A stretch of DNA of 64,000 bases from Micromonospora sp. RHAY321 (GTDB lineage Bacteria; Actinomycetota; Actinomycetes; Mycobacteriales; Micromonosporaceae): assembly GCF_023896955.1 (NCBI RefSeq), contig NZ_JAMHIW010000004.1:372001-436000 (forward strand), read 5' to 3'. Positions 47,784 to 57,613 of the stretch are shown piece by piece. The notes beneath the pieces were generated by a model. It was not told where the DNA came from, made no database searches, and worked only from the letters and a program-made list of their open reading frames with translations. Position numbers and translations under genes: made by a program. The stretch's first letter is position 1. Every line of letters starts with the position of its first letter.

Positions 47784-48944
47784 TCAGCGCCCGAAGAGGA
47801 TGTCCTGCACGTCCTTGAGCGCGGCGTCGACCTCGGCCTCGAAGTAGCCGCCGGGCACCAGGCCGAACCGGAGCGTGTCCAGGTCCTTCGGGTTGACCGG
47901 CATCGGGTTGCGGCCCTGCATGCCGCCGAGCAGCGTGTCGAAGAAGCGGTCGACCTGGTCCGGGTCGTACCCGCTGCCGAACCGGCGCACCTGGAAGCTG
48001 CGCCGGATCTGGTCGACCCGGTACAGGTCGCTGCCGGGCGGGCCGGCCATCGGCGGGCCACCCATCGGCGGACCCCCGACCGGCGGGCCGGCGACGGCGG
48101 GCGGACCGGCCATCGGCGGGCCGCCGATGCCCTGCTGCGGCATCGGGGGCGGGCCGGCCGGGCCACGGCGCATGTCGCGCAGGTCCCGCTCGGGCATCCG
48201 GATCTCGGCGGTCATGTCGGCGCGGCCGTGCCGACCGGCCTCGAAGCCGTCGAAGCGCGGCTCCTCCGGCGGGTAGCCGCCGGGCGAGCGCTGGTCGTCC
48301 GGGGGGCCGTAGCCACCGGGCATGCGCTGATCGTCGGGGGGACCGTAACCACCGGGCATCCGCTGGTCGTCCTGGCCGTAGCCACCCGGGCCGGCGGGCA
48401 GGCCGCGCGGCGGGGCACCGTGCCCACCCATCGGGCCGCCCGGACCCATCGGGCCGGGACCACCCGGGCCGCGCGGCGCGTCGTAACCGCCGCGGGGGGC
48501 GTCGTACCCACCGGCGAAGGCGCCGGTCGGCTCGTCGTAGCGGCCGTAGCGGTCGGCGGGCGGGCCGGCCTGCGCCGGCATCGGCCGGGGCGGCATGGGC
48601 TGCGGAACCATGCCGCGCTCGTCGCGCATCGGCGGACCCAGCCGGTCCGGCGGGCCCATCCGGTCACCCATGCGGGGGTCGCCACCGCGCCCGGCGGCGT
48701 TGCGCTCCTCCAGCTCGGCCAGCTGCCGCTCGACCCGGTCCAGGTGCAGGTCGACCTGCCACTCGTCGTAGCCGTTGAACCGGACCCGGAAGACGACGTC
48801 GTGGACCTCCTGGGAGGCCACCGGCGCGCCGACCTGTCGGCCGTCGAGCGTCGCCTCGACCCGGTCGAGGAAGGCATCCACCTCGTCGACCTTGTATCCC
48901 CGGCGGAGCGCCTTGCGCCGGAAACGCTGACCCTGACTCGCCAC
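47784..48944 (-). CDS. DivIVA-domain protein with two DivIVA-type motifs and a Pro/Gly-rich centre
   Basis: 386 residues. The first DivIVA-type segment (FRRKALRRGYKVDEVDAFLDRVE, here cited only in part as GYKVDEVDAFLDRV) is near residues 5-30. A second (FGSGYDPDQVDRFFDTLL) lies at about 310-330. Between them is a disordered region rich in Pro, Gly and Asp with PGGYGPPDDQRM repeats (36-bp DNA period, 48275-48395). Such proteins may scaffold polar growth or cell division. GTG at 48944 has AGGAGA upstream. It is read in the same direction as rlmN, 31 bases away. Confidence 0.8.
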   Translation of the reverse strand: MASQGQRFRRKALRRGYKVDEVDAFLDRVEATLDGRQVGAPVASQEVHDVVFRVRFNGYDEWQVDLHLDRVERQLAELEERNAAGRGGDPRMGDRMGPPDRLGPPMRDERGMVPQPMPPRPMPAQAGPPADRYGRYDEPTGAFAGGYDAPRGGYDAPRGPGGPGPMGPGGPMGGHGAPPRGLPAGPGGYGQDDQRMPGGYGPPDDQRMPGGYGPPDDQRSPGGYPPEEPRFDGFEAGRHGRADMTAEIRMPERDLRDMRRGPAGPPPMPQQGIGGPPMAGPPAVAGPPVGGPPMGGPPMAGPPGSDLYRVDQIRRSFQVRRFGSGYDPDQVDRFFDTLLGGMQGRNPMPVNPKDLDTLRFGLVPGGYFEAEVDAALKDVQDILFGR

Positions 48945-48975
48945 TATGTCTCCTGGTCTCGTTCGCCACGCCCGG

Positions 48976-50136
48976 TCACGCCGGTGCCTCTCCGGCGCGG
49001 TCGGTGTTGGTGTCGTTGTCGTCCTCGGCGGCGGCGAGCTGGCCACACGCGCCGTCGATCTCGCGACCCCGGGTGTCCCGTACGGTGGTGGACACCCCGG
49101 CGTCGCGCAACCGCCGGACGAACTCCCGCTCTACCGGCTTCGGGCTCGCGTCCCAGCGACTGCCCGGCGTCGGATTGAGTGGAATGAGGTTCACGTGCGC
49201 CAACTTGCCGGCCAGCAGCCGCCCGAGCAGGTCGGCCCGCCACGGCTGGTCGTTCACGTCCTTGATCATCGCGTACTCGATCGACACGCGACGGCCCGTC
49301 CGGGCGGCGTAGTCCCACGCTGCGTCCAGCACCTCGGAAACCTTCCAGCGCTGGTTTACCGGCACGAGTTCGTCGCGCAGATCATCATCGGGGGCGTGCA
49401 ACGACAGCGCAAGGGTCACTGAGAGGTCTTCGCTGGCCAGTCGGCGGATGGCAGGAACCAGGCCGACCGTGGAAACGGTGATGTGCCGCTGGGACAGGCC
49501 GAGCCCCTCGGGAGCCGGGCTGACCAGGCGACGGATCGCGCCGATCACCCGGGAGTAGTTGGCCAGTGGCTCGCCCATGCCCATGAAGACGACGTGCGAC
49601 AGCCGCGGCGGGGAGCCGGCGACCGCACCGGAGGCCGCCACCCCGGCCAGGTACACGGCCTGGTCGACGATCTCGGCGGTGGACAGGTTGCGGGTCAGCC
49701 CGGCCTGGCCGGTGGCGCAGAACGGACACGCCATGCCGCACCCGGCCTGGCTGGAGATGCAGACGGTGACCCGGTCCGGGTAGCCCATCAGCACGCTCTC
49801 CACCAGCGAGCCGTCGTGCAGCCGCCAGAGCGCCTTGCGGGTGGCGCCGTCGTCACAGGCCAGCTCGCGCACCGGAGTGAGCAGCTTCGGCAGCAGTTGG
49901 TCGGCCAGCCGCTCCCGGGTCGCCGCGGGCAGGTCGGTCATCGCCTGCGGGTCGCGGACCAGCCGCCCGAAGTAGTGGTTGGAGACCTGCTTGGCGCGGA
50001 AGGCCGGCTCGCCCAGCCCGGCGACCAGCGCCTGGCGGCCGGCCAGGTCCAGGTCGGCGAGGTGCTGAGGTGGCATGGAGGCCCGGCGTGCGGCGGGGGC
50101 GTCCGAGGTAACGGGGATCAACGGCAGGCTCGTCAT
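48976..50136 (-). CDS. rlmN: Dual-specificity 23S rRNA/tRNA adenine-C2 methyltransferase
   Basis: 386 residues, radical SAM enzyme that methylates A2503 of 23S rRNA and A37 of some tRNAs. The cluster motif [11 protein letters not shown] is intact, as are the methylation Cys regions near QAGC and the C-terminal [23 protein letters not shown] and [17 protein letters not shown] are family motifs. Follows cdsA on the minus strand, the usual actinobacterial order. ATG start at 50136. Confidence 0.95.
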   Translation of the reverse strand: MTSLPLIPVTSDAPAARRASMPPQHLADLDLAGRQALVAGLGEPAFRAKQVSNHYFGRLVRDPQAMTDLPAATRERLADQLLPKLLTPVRELACDDGATRKALWRLHDGSLVESVLMGYPDRVTVCISSQAGCGMACPFCATGQAGLTRNLSTAEIVDQAVYLAGVAASGAVAGSPPRLSHVVFMGMGEPLANYSRVIGAIRRLVSPAPEGLGLSQRHITVSTVGLVPAIRRLASEDLSVTLALSLHAPDDDLRDELVPVNQRWKVSEVLDAAWDYAARTGRRVSIEYAMIKDVNDQPWRADLLGRLLAGKLAHVNLIPLNPTPGSRWDASPKPVEREFVRRLRDAGVSTTVRDTRGREIDGACGQLAAAEDDNDTNTDRAGEAPA

Positions 50137-50240
50137 GGCTGGTCCAGTGTGTCACGCTCTCGGCGACACGTACCTGTCCGGAGGTGTCGAACCGGCCCCG
50201 ACCGCGGGATCGGGTTCACCGTGCCGGCGTGATCCATGCC

Positions 50241-51644
50241 TCACTTCACCATCGGCACGAAGATCGCCAGCAACAGGTACGCGGTCGGCACCGCGAACAG
50301 GATCGAGTCCAGCCGGTCCATCAGGCCACCGTGGCCCGGCAGCAGGTTGCTCATGTCCTTGATGCCGAGGTCGCGCTTGATCATCGACTCGGCGAGGTCG
50401 CCGAGGACCGCCGCGCAGGACACGGCCACCCCGAACACCGCACCCCACCACGGCGCCAGGTCGAACATCAGCCACAGCAGCAGGGCACTGCCCAGCGCCG
50501 CCGCGGTGACCGAGCCGGCGAAGCCCTCCCACGACTTCTTCGGGCTCACCGACGGCGCCATCGGGTGCCGACCGAACGAGACGCCCGCGGCGTACCCGCC
50601 GGTGTCGGAGAGGACCACCGCGATGAGTGTGGCCAGGATGCGCAGCCGGCCGTCGTCGGGGGCCGCCGCCAGCAGCGCCGCGAACCCGCCGAGGAACGGC
50701 ACGTAGACGGCGATCAGGGTGGCGGCGGTGAGATCCCGCTGGAAGCCGCCCGGGCCGTCGCCCAACCGCCAGATCATCGTGCCCAGGACGGTGACCAGCA
50801 GCCCCAGGCTGAGCGCGTCCGGGCCGGCGAACCAGGCCAGACCCACGGTCAGCACGCCGCCGGCGACCAGCGGCACCAGCGGTGGGTGGGCGCCGCTGCG
50901 CCGGACCGCCCGGGCCATCTCCCAGATGCCGACGCCGATCGCCGCGGCGATCACGACGAGGAACGCCAGCGGGTAGAAGACCAGCGGCACCACGATCAGC
51001 GCGCCGAGCCCCAGACCCACCCCGATCGCCGCCGGCAGGTTACGGCCGGCGCGCCCGGAGCCCACCTGCTGGGTGGCCGGTCGGTCGGCGCTCGCCCGGC
51101 GTCGGCCCTTCGACCGTCGGCCGGCCGGAGGCTCCGGCTCGGACATCAGGTCCTCGTCCGGGCCGACGTCGGCGCCGATCGGCGCGAGCTGCGCGGTCGG
51201 ATAGCCGGCATCGTCGTCGTAGCGGACCGGGTCGTGGTGGCGCATCGGGTGACCGTCGTACCGGCCGGGCTCGTCGTAGCGCTCCGGACCGGCATGACCG
51301 GGTGGGCCGTCGAAGCGGGACGGGCCGTCGCCGCCGGCGGGCGGGCGGGCGTCGTACCGGCCGCCCCGGCCCCGCTCGTCGTACCGGTCGGGCTGGTTGC
51401 GGTCGTCCTGGTACCGGTCCCGGTCGTCCGGGCGGGCCGGCCGCCCACGGTCGTCGTAGGGATCCGCGGGGTACGGGTCGGCGGGCGGGCGGGTACGCGG
51501 CTCGGCGTACAGCTCAGCGCCGGCGGCCGGACGGCGGCTCCACTGGCCCGGTTCGAGTTCCGGCTCTGGCCAGGGCAGGGCCGTCGGGCGCTCCGGCCGG
51601 TCCCAGCCGCGAGGCTCGCCACCGTAGGGGTCGGGGTGGGACAT
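50241..51644 (-). CDS. cdsA: Phosphatidate cytidylyltransferase with disordered N-terminal extension
   Basis: 467 residues. CdsA makes CDP-diacylglycerol from phosphatidate and CTP. About eight helices fill residues 200-467. The signature SVSPKKSWEGFAGS and the C-terminal SNLLPGHGGLMDRLDSIL are intact. The first ~190 residues are hydrophilic and low in complexity, rich in Asp, Arg, Tyr and Pro (RYDERGRGGRYDARP), and are not seen in E. coli CdsA. ATG at 51644 follows a GTG at 51647 that is less likely. Belongs to the rpsB-tsf-pyrH-frr-cdsA-rlmN group. Confidence 0.93.
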   Translation of the reverse strand: MSHPDPYGGEPRGWDRPERPTALPWPEPELEPGQWSRRPAAGAELYAEPRTRPPADPYPADPYDDRGRPARPDDRDRYQDDRNQPDRYDERGRGGRYDARPPAGGDGPSRFDGPPGHAGPERYDEPGRYDGHPMRHHDPVRYDDDAGYPTAQLAPIGADVGPDEDLMSEPEPPAGRRSKGRRRASADRPATQQVGSGRAGRNLPAAIGVGLGLGALIVVPLVFYPLAFLVVIAAAIGVGIWEMARAVRRSGAHPPLVPLVAGGVLTVGLAWFAGPDALSLGLLVTVLGTMIWRLGDGPGGFQRDLTAATLIAVYVPFLGGFAALLAAAPDDGRLRILATLIAVVLSDTGGYAAGVSFGRHPMAPSVSPKKSWEGFAGSVTAAALGSALLLWLMFDLAPWWGAVFGVAVSCAAVLGDLAESMIKRDLGIKDMSNLLPGHGGLMDRLDSILFAVPTAYLLLAIFVPMVK

Positions 51645-52012
51645 CACGCACCGCGACGCGGCACGAGTACCACCACATGACGCAAGACCACAAGCATCCC
51701 CTACACGCGTGACTTTTGTTCCTCCGGTCGACCGCCCCTACGGTCGGTCGATCCCCGGTGTTCACCGCCCGGTGGCCGGGAATCCTGCCGAGCCTACTGC
51801 ACCCGCCGCCGGGGCGAGGTGGACGATCGGCCCCGGCCTCCCACCCGGGCGGCGAGCGGGACGACGGCGCCCACGCGTACCTCGGAACGACCCTGACCCG
51901 AGACCACCCGGACCGTCCGGGTCCCGCACTGACAAACGGCACGAGGCCCGTCCCCGAAAGCGGGGTCGGGCCTCACGTCGACTGCGTGCCGGGCGGACAC
52001 CCGGGCCGGTGG
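51645..52012. other. 368-bp gap between frr and cdsA
   Basis: Holds the promoter region of cdsA, where no clear -10/-35 pair was picked out, and at its far end the frr terminator. No reading frame looks genuine. Confidence 0.55.
51943..51974 (-). terminator. Terminator of frr
   Basis: GAGGCCCGTCCCCG and its near-complement CGGGGTCGGGCCTC form a 14-bp stem with one mismatch and an AAAG loop, 39 bases after the frr stop. Confidence 0.75.
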
Positions 52013-52570
52013 TCAGACCTCCAGCAGCTCGGTCTCCTTGTGCTTGACCAGGTCGTCGATGCTCGCCACGTAACGCTGGGTCAGGTCGTCCAGCTCCTTC
52101 TCGGCGCGGCGGCCGTCGTCCTCGCCGGCCTCGCCGTCCTTGACGATCCGGTCCAGCTCCTCCTTGCCACGGCGGCGGACGTTGCGGATCGCCACCTTGG
52201 CCTCCTCACCCTTGTGCCGGGCGACCTTGATCATGTCGCGGCGGCGCTCCTCGGTCATCTGCGGGAGCAGGATGCGCAGCTGGTTGCCCTCGTTGTTGGG
52301 GTTCACCCCGAGGTCCGAGTCGCGGATCGCCTTCTCCATCGCGTTGATCTGCGAGTTGTCGTACGGCTTGATGAGGGCCATCCGCGGCTCGGGGACGGCG
52401 ATGGACGCCATCTGGGTCAGCGGCGTGGGCGTGCCGTAGTAGTCGATGATGACCTTGGAGAACATGGCGGCGTTGGCGCGACCGGTACGGATGGCGCCGA
52501 ACTCCTCCTTGGCGTGCTCGACCGCACGCTCCATCTTCTCCTCGGCCTCGAGGAGGGTGTCGTCGATCAC
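52013..52570 (-). CDS. frr: Ribosome recycling factor
   Basis: 185 residues, standard RRF length. It splits post-termination ribosomes together with EF-G. Family sequence includes [31 protein letters not shown] and the helical [23 protein letters not shown] start with GAGGAGA upstream. It lies 88 bases after pyrH on the same strand. Confidence 0.97.
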   Translation of the reverse strand: MIDDTLLEAEEKMERAVEHAKEEFGAIRTGRANAAMFSKVIIDYYGTPTPLTQMASIAVPEPRMALIKPYDNSQINAMEKAIRDSDLGVNPNNEGNQLRILLPQMTEERRRDMIKVARHKGEEAKVAIRNVRRRGKEELDRIVKDGEAGEDDGRRAEKELDDLTQRYVASIDDLVKHKETELLEV

Positions 52571-52658
52571 CGGTCTCCTCGCCTCCTTCTGTGCTCGTCG
52601 TGGGCTCTGCTGAAAGTCGCCGGGACCGCCGCTGCCGTCGCCGCGGGCGGGGCGGGGC

Positions 52659-53426
52659 TCAGGCGGTGATCAGGGTGCCGATCTTGTCGCCACCCACCGC
52701 GCGGATGATGGTGTCGTCACCCTGCGCGCCGAAGACCAGCATCGGCAGGCCGTTCTCCATGCAGAGGCTGAACGCCGCCGCGTCGGCAACCCGCAGGTTG
52801 CGGCGCAGCACCTCGGAGAAGGTGATCGAGTCGAACTTGCTGGCGGTCGGGTCGAGCCGGGGGTCGGCGGTGTACACGCCGTCCACCCCGTTCTTGCTCA
52901 TCAGCACCACGTCAGCCCGGATCTCCAACGCCCGCTGAGCGGCAACGGTGTCGGTGGAGAAGTACGGCATGCCCGCGCCGGCGCCGAAGATGACCACGCG
53001 GCCCTTCTCCAGGTGCCGGATCGCCCGCAGCGGAATGTACGGCTCGGCGACCTGGGCCATGGTGATGGCGCTCTGCACCCGGGTCTCGATGCCTTCCTTC
53101 TCCAGGAAGTCCTGCAGGGCGAGGCAGTTCATCACGGTGCCGAGCATGCCCATGTAGTCGGCGCGGGCCCGGTCCATCCCACGCTTCTGCAGCTCCGCGC
53201 CGCGGAAGAAGTTGCCCCCACCGACCACCACGGAGACCTGCACGCCGCGACGGACCACGGTGGCGATCTGGCGGGCGATGGCCTGGACGACGTCCGGGTC
53301 GACGCCGATCGCGCCGCCACCGAACACCTCACCGGAGAGCTTCAGCACCACCCGGCGGGCCCGACCGGGCGGCGGCGCCGTCGGATCGTCCACCGCCAGC
53401 GTCCGGTCACTCACAACCTGCGTCAT
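52659..53426 (-). CDS. pyrH: UMP kinase
   Basis: 255 residues, amino-acid-kinase fold. [21 protein letters not shown] and [14 protein letters not shown] are the conserved nucleotide and substrate motifs. It converts UMP to UDP in the pyrimidine pathway. A 20-residue N-terminal extension precedes the kinase fold. Lies between tsf and frr in the expected order, with a tsf terminator upstream. Confidence 0.97.
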   Translation of the reverse strand: MTQVVSDRTLAVDDPTAPPPGRARRVVLKLSGEVFGGGAIGVDPDVVQAIARQIATVVRRGVQVSVVVGGGNFFRGAELQKRGMDRARADYMGMLGTVMNCLALQDFLEKEGIETRVQSAITMAQVAEPYIPLRAIRHLEKGRVVIFGAGAGMPYFSTDTVAAQRALEIRADVVLMSKNGVDGVYTADPRLDPTASKFDSITFSEVLRRNLRVADAAAFSLCMENGLPMLVFGAQGDDTIIRAVGGDKIGTLITA

Positions 53427-53502
53427 CCGCCCCGCCCTTCCCCACGCGTACGCCCCGCGCGCCGCGTACCGCGAACCTGCCGCTGCCGACCCTATGTGAC
53501 AA

Positions 53503-53540
53503 GGAGGCCGCGGTGCCTGTCACGTACACCGGCGGCCTCC
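53503..53540 (-). terminator. Terminator of tsf
   Basis: GGAGGCCGCGGTG pairs with CACCGGCGGCCTCC, with one bulged base, about 48 bases beyond the tsf stop. Confidence 0.7.
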
Positions 53541-53587
53541 TCGTCGACGTTTCCTGCCCACGGGCGCGTGCGGCGCCCGGTGGCGGC

Positions 53588-54415
53588 TCAGGCCTGGCCG
53601 ACCTCGAACCGCACGAAGCGGGTGACCTCGATGCCGGCCTCGGCCAGCACCTGCTTCACCGACTTCTTGTTGTCGGTGACCGACGCCTGCTCGATCAGGA
53701 CGTAGTCCTTGAAGAAGGCGTTGACCCGGCCGTCGACGATCTTCGGCAGCGCCGCCTCGGGCTTGTTCTCCTCGCGGGCGGTCTGCTCGGCGATGCGCCG
53801 CTCGGACTCCACGACCTCGGCCGGCACCTCGTCACGGGTGAGGTACTTCGGCCGCATCGCGGCGATCTGCATGGCGACGCCACGAGCGTCGGCGTCACCG
53901 GCCTCGTCCGACTTGCCCGCGTACTGCACCAGCACGCCGACCGCCGGGGGCAGGTCCTGGGCCTTGCGGTGCAGGTAGACGGCGGTGGTGCCGTCCAGCT
54001 TCGCGAAGCGGTTGAGCACCAGCTTCTCGCCGATCTTGGCGGACTGCTCCTGGATCAGGTCGGCGACCGGCTTGCCGTTCAGCTCGCTGGCCAGCAGCTC
54101 CTCGGCGTTGGTCACGCCGGAGCGCTCGCCGTGCTCGACCAACTGCTGGGCCAGGGCGATGAACGACTCGGTCTTGGCCACGAAGTCGGTCTCGCAGTTG
54201 AGCTCCAGCAGCGCCTGGCCCGAGTGGGCGACGAGGCCGTTGGCGGCCGTCCGGCCGGCCCGCTTACCGACGTCCTTGGCGCCCTTGACGCGCAGGATCT
54301 CGGTGGCCTTCTCGAAGTCGCCCTCGGCCTCGGTCAGCGCCTTCTTGCTGTCCATCATGCCGGCGCCGGTGAGGTCGCGGAGCTTCTTGACGTCCGCGGC
54401 GGTGAATTGGGACAT
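53588..54415 (-). CDS. tsf: Elongation factor Ts
   Basis: 275 residues, as in other actinobacteria. The N-terminal UBA-like region is followed by the conserved [20 protein letters not shown] and [17 protein letters not shown], which contact EF-Tu. It exchanges GDP for GTP on EF-Tu. Follows rpsB after a hairpin, GAGAGAG precedes the ATG. Confidence 0.97.
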   Translation of the reverse strand: MSQFTAADVKKLRDLTGAGMMDSKKALTEAEGDFEKATEILRVKGAKDVGKRAGRTAANGLVAHSGQALLELNCETDFVAKTESFIALAQQLVEHGERSGVTNAEELLASELNGKPVADLIQEQSAKIGEKLVLNRFAKLDGTTAVYLHRKAQDLPPAVGVLVQYAGKSDEAGDADARGVAMQIAAMRPKYLTRDEVPAEVVESERRIAEQTAREENKPEAALPKIVDGRVNAFFKDYVLIEQASVTDNKKSVKQVLAEAGIEVTRFVRFEVGQA

Positions 54416-54502
54416 GGCTCTCTCTTCGGTGTTGAGACGGCGTGTGGATGGTCAGAGGTGCCGGTTACCCGGATCCGGGCCGATCGTGCCCGGCGTACCG
54501 CC

Positions 54503-54540
54503 GCTGCCCCGCCGTACGCAAAAACGGACGGCGGGGCAGC
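54503..54540 (-). terminator. Hairpin between rpsB and tsf
   Basis: A perfect 13-bp stem (54503-54515 with 54528-54540) with an A-rich loop. It lies between the rpsB stop and the tsf start and may attenuate tsf transcription relative to rpsB. Confidence 0.75.
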
Positions 54541-54550
54541 GACGGTGCGG

Positions 54551-55441
54551 TCACTCCGCGGTGGCGGCCGCCGGCTGCTCGGTGGTGGCCTGCGCCGGCT
54601 GCTGCTCGACGGCGGCGGGGGCGGCCTGCTCGGCCGGGACGGCCGACTCGTCGGCCTTCTTCGGCTCGAGCAGCTCGCGCTCCCACTCGGTCAGCGGCTC
54701 GTCGCTCGCGACGCCCGGCTCGGGCTTCTCGTCGGTGCCCCGGCGACGGCCGGAACGCGCGATCAGACCGTCCGCGACGGCGGCGGCGACGACCTTGGTC
54801 AGCAGCTCGGCCGAGCGGATCGCGTCGTCGTTGCCCGGGATCGGGAAGTCGACCTCGTCCGGGTCACAGTTGGTGTCCAGCACCGCGATCACCGGGATGC
54901 CCAGCTTGCGGGCCTCGTCGACGGCGATGTGCTCCTTCTTGGTGTCGACGATCCAGACCGCGGCCGGCAGCTTCTGCATGTCCCGCAGACCACCCAGCGT
55001 GCGGGTGAGCTTGATCTTCTCGCGGGAGAGCTGCAGCGTCTCCTTCTTGGTGTACCCGGCGGCGGTGCCGCTGAGGTCACCCAGACCCTCCAGCTCCTTC
55101 ATCCGCTGGAGCCGCTTGTACACCGTCTGGAAGTTGGTCAGCATGCCACCGAGCCAGCGGTGGTTGACGTACGGCTGGCCGACCCGGGTCGCCTGCTCGG
55201 CGATAGCCTCCTGGGCCTGCTTCTTGGTGCCGACGAACAGGATGCTGCCGCCCTCGGCGACGGTGCCACGGACGAACTCGTACGCCTTCTCGATGTAGTC
55301 GAGGGTCTGGCGCAGGTCGATGATGTAGATGCCGTTGCGCTCGGTCATGATGAAGCGCTTCATCTTCGGGTTCCAGCGCCGGGTCTGGTGCCCGAAGTGG
55401 ACACCGCTCTCCAGCAGCTGACGCATGGTCACGACGGCCAT
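54551..55441 (-). CDS. rpsB: 30S ribosomal protein S2
   Basis: 296 residues. Family motifs: [34 protein letters not shown] and [19 protein letters not shown]. The C-terminal 50 residues form an Ala/Glu/Pro-rich tail typical of actinobacterial S2. ATG at 55441 has GAGGAG nine bases upstream; an upstream ATG at 55474 was rejected since S2 proteins start with MAVVTMR. It heads the rpsB-tsf pair. Confidence 0.97.
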   Translation of the reverse strand: MAVVTMRQLLESGVHFGHQTRRWNPKMKRFIMTERNGIYIIDLRQTLDYIEKAYEFVRGTVAEGGSILFVGTKKQAQEAIAEQATRVGQPYVNHRWLGGMLTNFQTVYKRLQRMKELEGLGDLSGTAAGYTKKETLQLSREKIKLTRTLGGLRDMQKLPAAVWIVDTKKEHIAVDEARKLGIPVIAVLDTNCDPDEVDFPIPGNDDAIRSAELLTKVVAAAVADGLIARSGRRRGTDEKPEPGVASDEPLTEWERELLEPKKADESAVPAEQAAPAAVEQQPAQATTEQPAAATAE

Positions 55442-55716
55442 GGTGGGGTACTCCTCAAGATCCCTGGTTGTCACGCCCGGCCGGTGGCCGGGCGTCCTGG
55501 CGCCTGGTCGCCGGCCATGGTGTTCCCGACCAAGATCGGGACCAGGGAGGCCGTCGCTTCACGACGATTCGTGAAGAGGGCGCGCGAGGTCGACCGCGCA
55601 AGGCGGTCGCCAGTTGGCCAGTGTACGCCCCTCACCCGCCCGACCGCCCCGGGGTGCGCGGCGGGCTGCTGGCGCCCATGATCCGCACTACTGCGTGCGA
55701 ACGTGACCCGCGCGGG
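55442..55716. other. Leader and promoter region of rpsB
   Basis: 275 bases without a gene. Two hairpins are visible: one with arms TCCCGA and TCGGGA around 55521, and an 8-bp inverted repeat CTTCACGA/TCGTGAAG at 55557-55576. Either could be part of an S2 autoregulatory leader, as known in other bacteria, but no match to a known structure was made. Confidence 0.45.
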
Positions 55717-56910
55717 TCAGCCGGCGGCGAGCGCGGCGGCGATGAAGAGCACCAGGCCGACGGTCAGGTAGGCCGTCGGCGGGCGCAGCCAGCCCCGACC
55801 GCTGTCGGAGAGCGCGAGACCGCCGGTTCGTAGCCCGTACAGCCCGGTTGCGAAGATCGGCAGCCCGGCGACCAGGGCGATGCCCACCACCACGTTCCCG
55901 GCGGAGAGCGGATCGCCCGTCACCCCGGCCAGCAGCACCCGCAACGCCGGCACCTCGAAGATCAGCACCAGCAGGGCGAAGAGCACGGCGAGCGCCGGGC
56001 GGCGGGTCCGGTAGACGCCGTCGGCCACCGGCGGGTACGCCGAGGGCTCCCCTGCCACCGGCAGCTCGCCGCCCCGAGGGCCGATCGGCGTCATCGGGCC
56101 GGTCGGCATCTCCAGCGGGTGCGGCTGGTCGCCACTCCGGGCGGGTTCGACGATCGGGTACCCGCCGAGCGGGGCGGGACGGGTCTGGTCGGCGAGCACA
56201 GCGGCTGGCACCTCTCCGGCGGGCGTCGCCTCGCGGGAACCGGCCAGGGGCGTCTCCCGGGCGGCGACCTGCGGGGTCGACTCCCGGCCTGCGGTCAGCG
56301 GCGAGCCCGCCGACGCCTCGCGGGCGGCCCGGCGACCGGGCAGCTCACCGGAGACCTCGGACGGGTCGCGGTCGGCCCGCCGCGAGCGGACGGCCCGGTA
56401 GGCGTCGGGTTCCGGCCGGTCGGTCAACGGGTCGACCGCACCGAACCGTCCCGAGTCACCCTCGGGCGTGCCGAAACGGCCAGCCTGGGCGTCGACGGCG
56501 CCGAAGCGCCCGGAGTCCGGCTCGCGGGTGCCGAAGCGGGCGTTGTCGACTGCGGCGAAGCGACCGGAGTCGGGCTCCGGGGTGCCGAAGCGACCGCTGT
56601 CCACGGCGGCGAAGCGCCCGGAGTCGGGCTCCCCGAGCCGGTCGGGCACGGCCGCGAACCGGCCGGAGTCGCTTTCCGGCGGCGTCAGGTCGCTCCCGGT
56701 CGAGCCGGCCCGAGCAGACTCCCGGCGCCTGCCGCCGGCGGTGTCCTCGCCGTAGCGGTCGTCGCCGGCACCGCGCTGCTCGGGAACGTCGTTGTCCCGG
56801 TACCGCGGCTCACCCGCGCCACGCCACTCCGACTCGCCGTAGCCGCGACCCCGCTCGTCGGGATACCAGCGCGACTCCTGATCTTCCGGAAAGCTCCGTC
56901 GTCCGTCCAC
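55717..56910 (-). CDS. Membrane protein with DSGRF repeats
   Basis: 397 residues of unknown function. A charged N-terminal part ([20 protein letters not shown]) leads into eight repeats at about residues 80-158: six DSGRF plus NARF and AGRF, spaced 8-18 residues apart with AAV or GTPEP between. A Pro-rich linker then leads to three C-terminal helices ([21 protein letters not shown], trimmed here to its core, then [20 protein letters not shown] and [17 protein letters not shown]). The N-terminal region is probably cytoplasmic or exposed and disordered. GTG at 56910 was chosen; GTG at 56919 is possible. Divergent from yraN. Confidence 0.72.
   Translation of the reverse strand: MDGRRSFPEDQESRWYPDERGRGYGESEWRGAGEPRYRDNDVPEQRGAGDDRYGEDTAGGRRRESARAGSTGSDLTPPESDSGRFAAVPDRLGEPDSGRFAAVDSGRFGTPEPDSGRFAAVDNARFGTREPDSGRFGAVDAQAGRFGTPEGDSGRFGAVDPLTDRPEPDAYRAVRSRRADRDPSEVSGELPGRRAAREASAGSPLTAGRESTPQVAARETPLAGSREATPAGEVPAAVLADQTRPAPLGGYPIVEPARSGDQPHPLEMPTGPMTPIGPRGGELPVAGEPSAYPPVADGVYRTRRPALAVLFALLVLIFEVPALRVLLAGVTGDPLSAGNVVVGIALVAGLPIFATGLYGLRTGGLALSDSGRGWLRPPTAYLTVGLVLFIAAALAAG
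56437..56673 (-). repeat. Coding repeat array for DSGRF motifs
   Basis: Eight short imperfect repeats each encode (D)SGRF or a variant followed by a hydrophobic or GTPEP linker. Neighbouring copies share most of their DNA, so the array arose by local duplication. Confidence 0.75.
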
Positions 56911-57205
56911 GTCCGGCACCGTATGCGACCGGCTGCGCCCGCGCCATCTCACCCCGGCGCTGGCCACCGCCGCCGCCGACCCGCAGACGGGTGCGGCGGT
57001 GTGGCAGGTCACGCGAGCGGGGTGGTGGACGACGCCGCGTGGAGCAGGGTTCCGCCACCTGACCACGGGCGATCGTGGCCGGTTCCCCGCGCGTGGCTAG
57101 CACAGGTCGGGCTTGATCGTTCGGTCGTCCACAGGACCCCGGTTGTCCACAGCGGACCGACGCCAGGGTCGCGGTTCTCGTGCCTCGGAAGGCACCGTGC
57201 CGGGC

Positions 57206-57565
57206 ATGACGAAGCGGAACCAGGCGGTCGGCGCGTACGGCGAGCGCTGTGCGACCCGGCACCTGATCGGCGCGGGGCTGCGGCCCATCGCCCGGAACTG
57301 GCGCTGCCCGGACGGGGAGATCGACATCATCGCCTGGGACGGGCCGGTGCTCGCCTTCTGCGAGGTGAAGACCCGCCGGGGCGACAGCTTCGGCACCCCG
57401 GCCGAGGCGATCGTGCCGACCAAGGCTCGCCGGCTGCGAGGGCTCGCCGCCCGCTGGCTGGCCGAGACCGGGACGACGGCCGACGAGGTGCGGTTCGACG
57501 TGCTGTCGGTCCGGCTGCCCGACGCCGGCCCGGCCCGGGTCGACCACCTGAAGGGCGCCTTCTGA
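57206..57565 (+). CDS. yraN: YraN-family (UPF0102) endonuclease-like protein
   Basis: 119 residues. The Holliday-junction-resolvase-like fold is marked by GAYGERCATRHL, NWRCPDGEIDIIAWD and LAFCEVKTRRG, with the Asp, Glu and Lys of a nuclease-like site. Usually found beside yifB and dprA, as here. ATG at 57206 is used; GTG at 57197, with GGAAGG close upstream, is equally possible. No biochemical role is firmly established for the family. Confidence 0.9.
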   Translation: MTKRNQAVGAYGERCATRHLIGAGLRPIARNWRCPDGEIDIIAWDGPVLAFCEVKTRRGDSFGTPAEAIVPTKARRLRGLAARWLAETGTTADEVRFDVLSVRLPDAGPARVDHLKGAF

Positions 57566-57613
57566 GGTGCGCGCCGCGCGAGGTCGGACGGGCACGCCGG
57601 GCGGTGACGGGCC

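Noticed and set aside
55442..55716. A known ribosomal-protein leader structure before rpsB
   Set aside because: Hairpins are present but do not clearly match a described S2 leader; left as an unassigned region.
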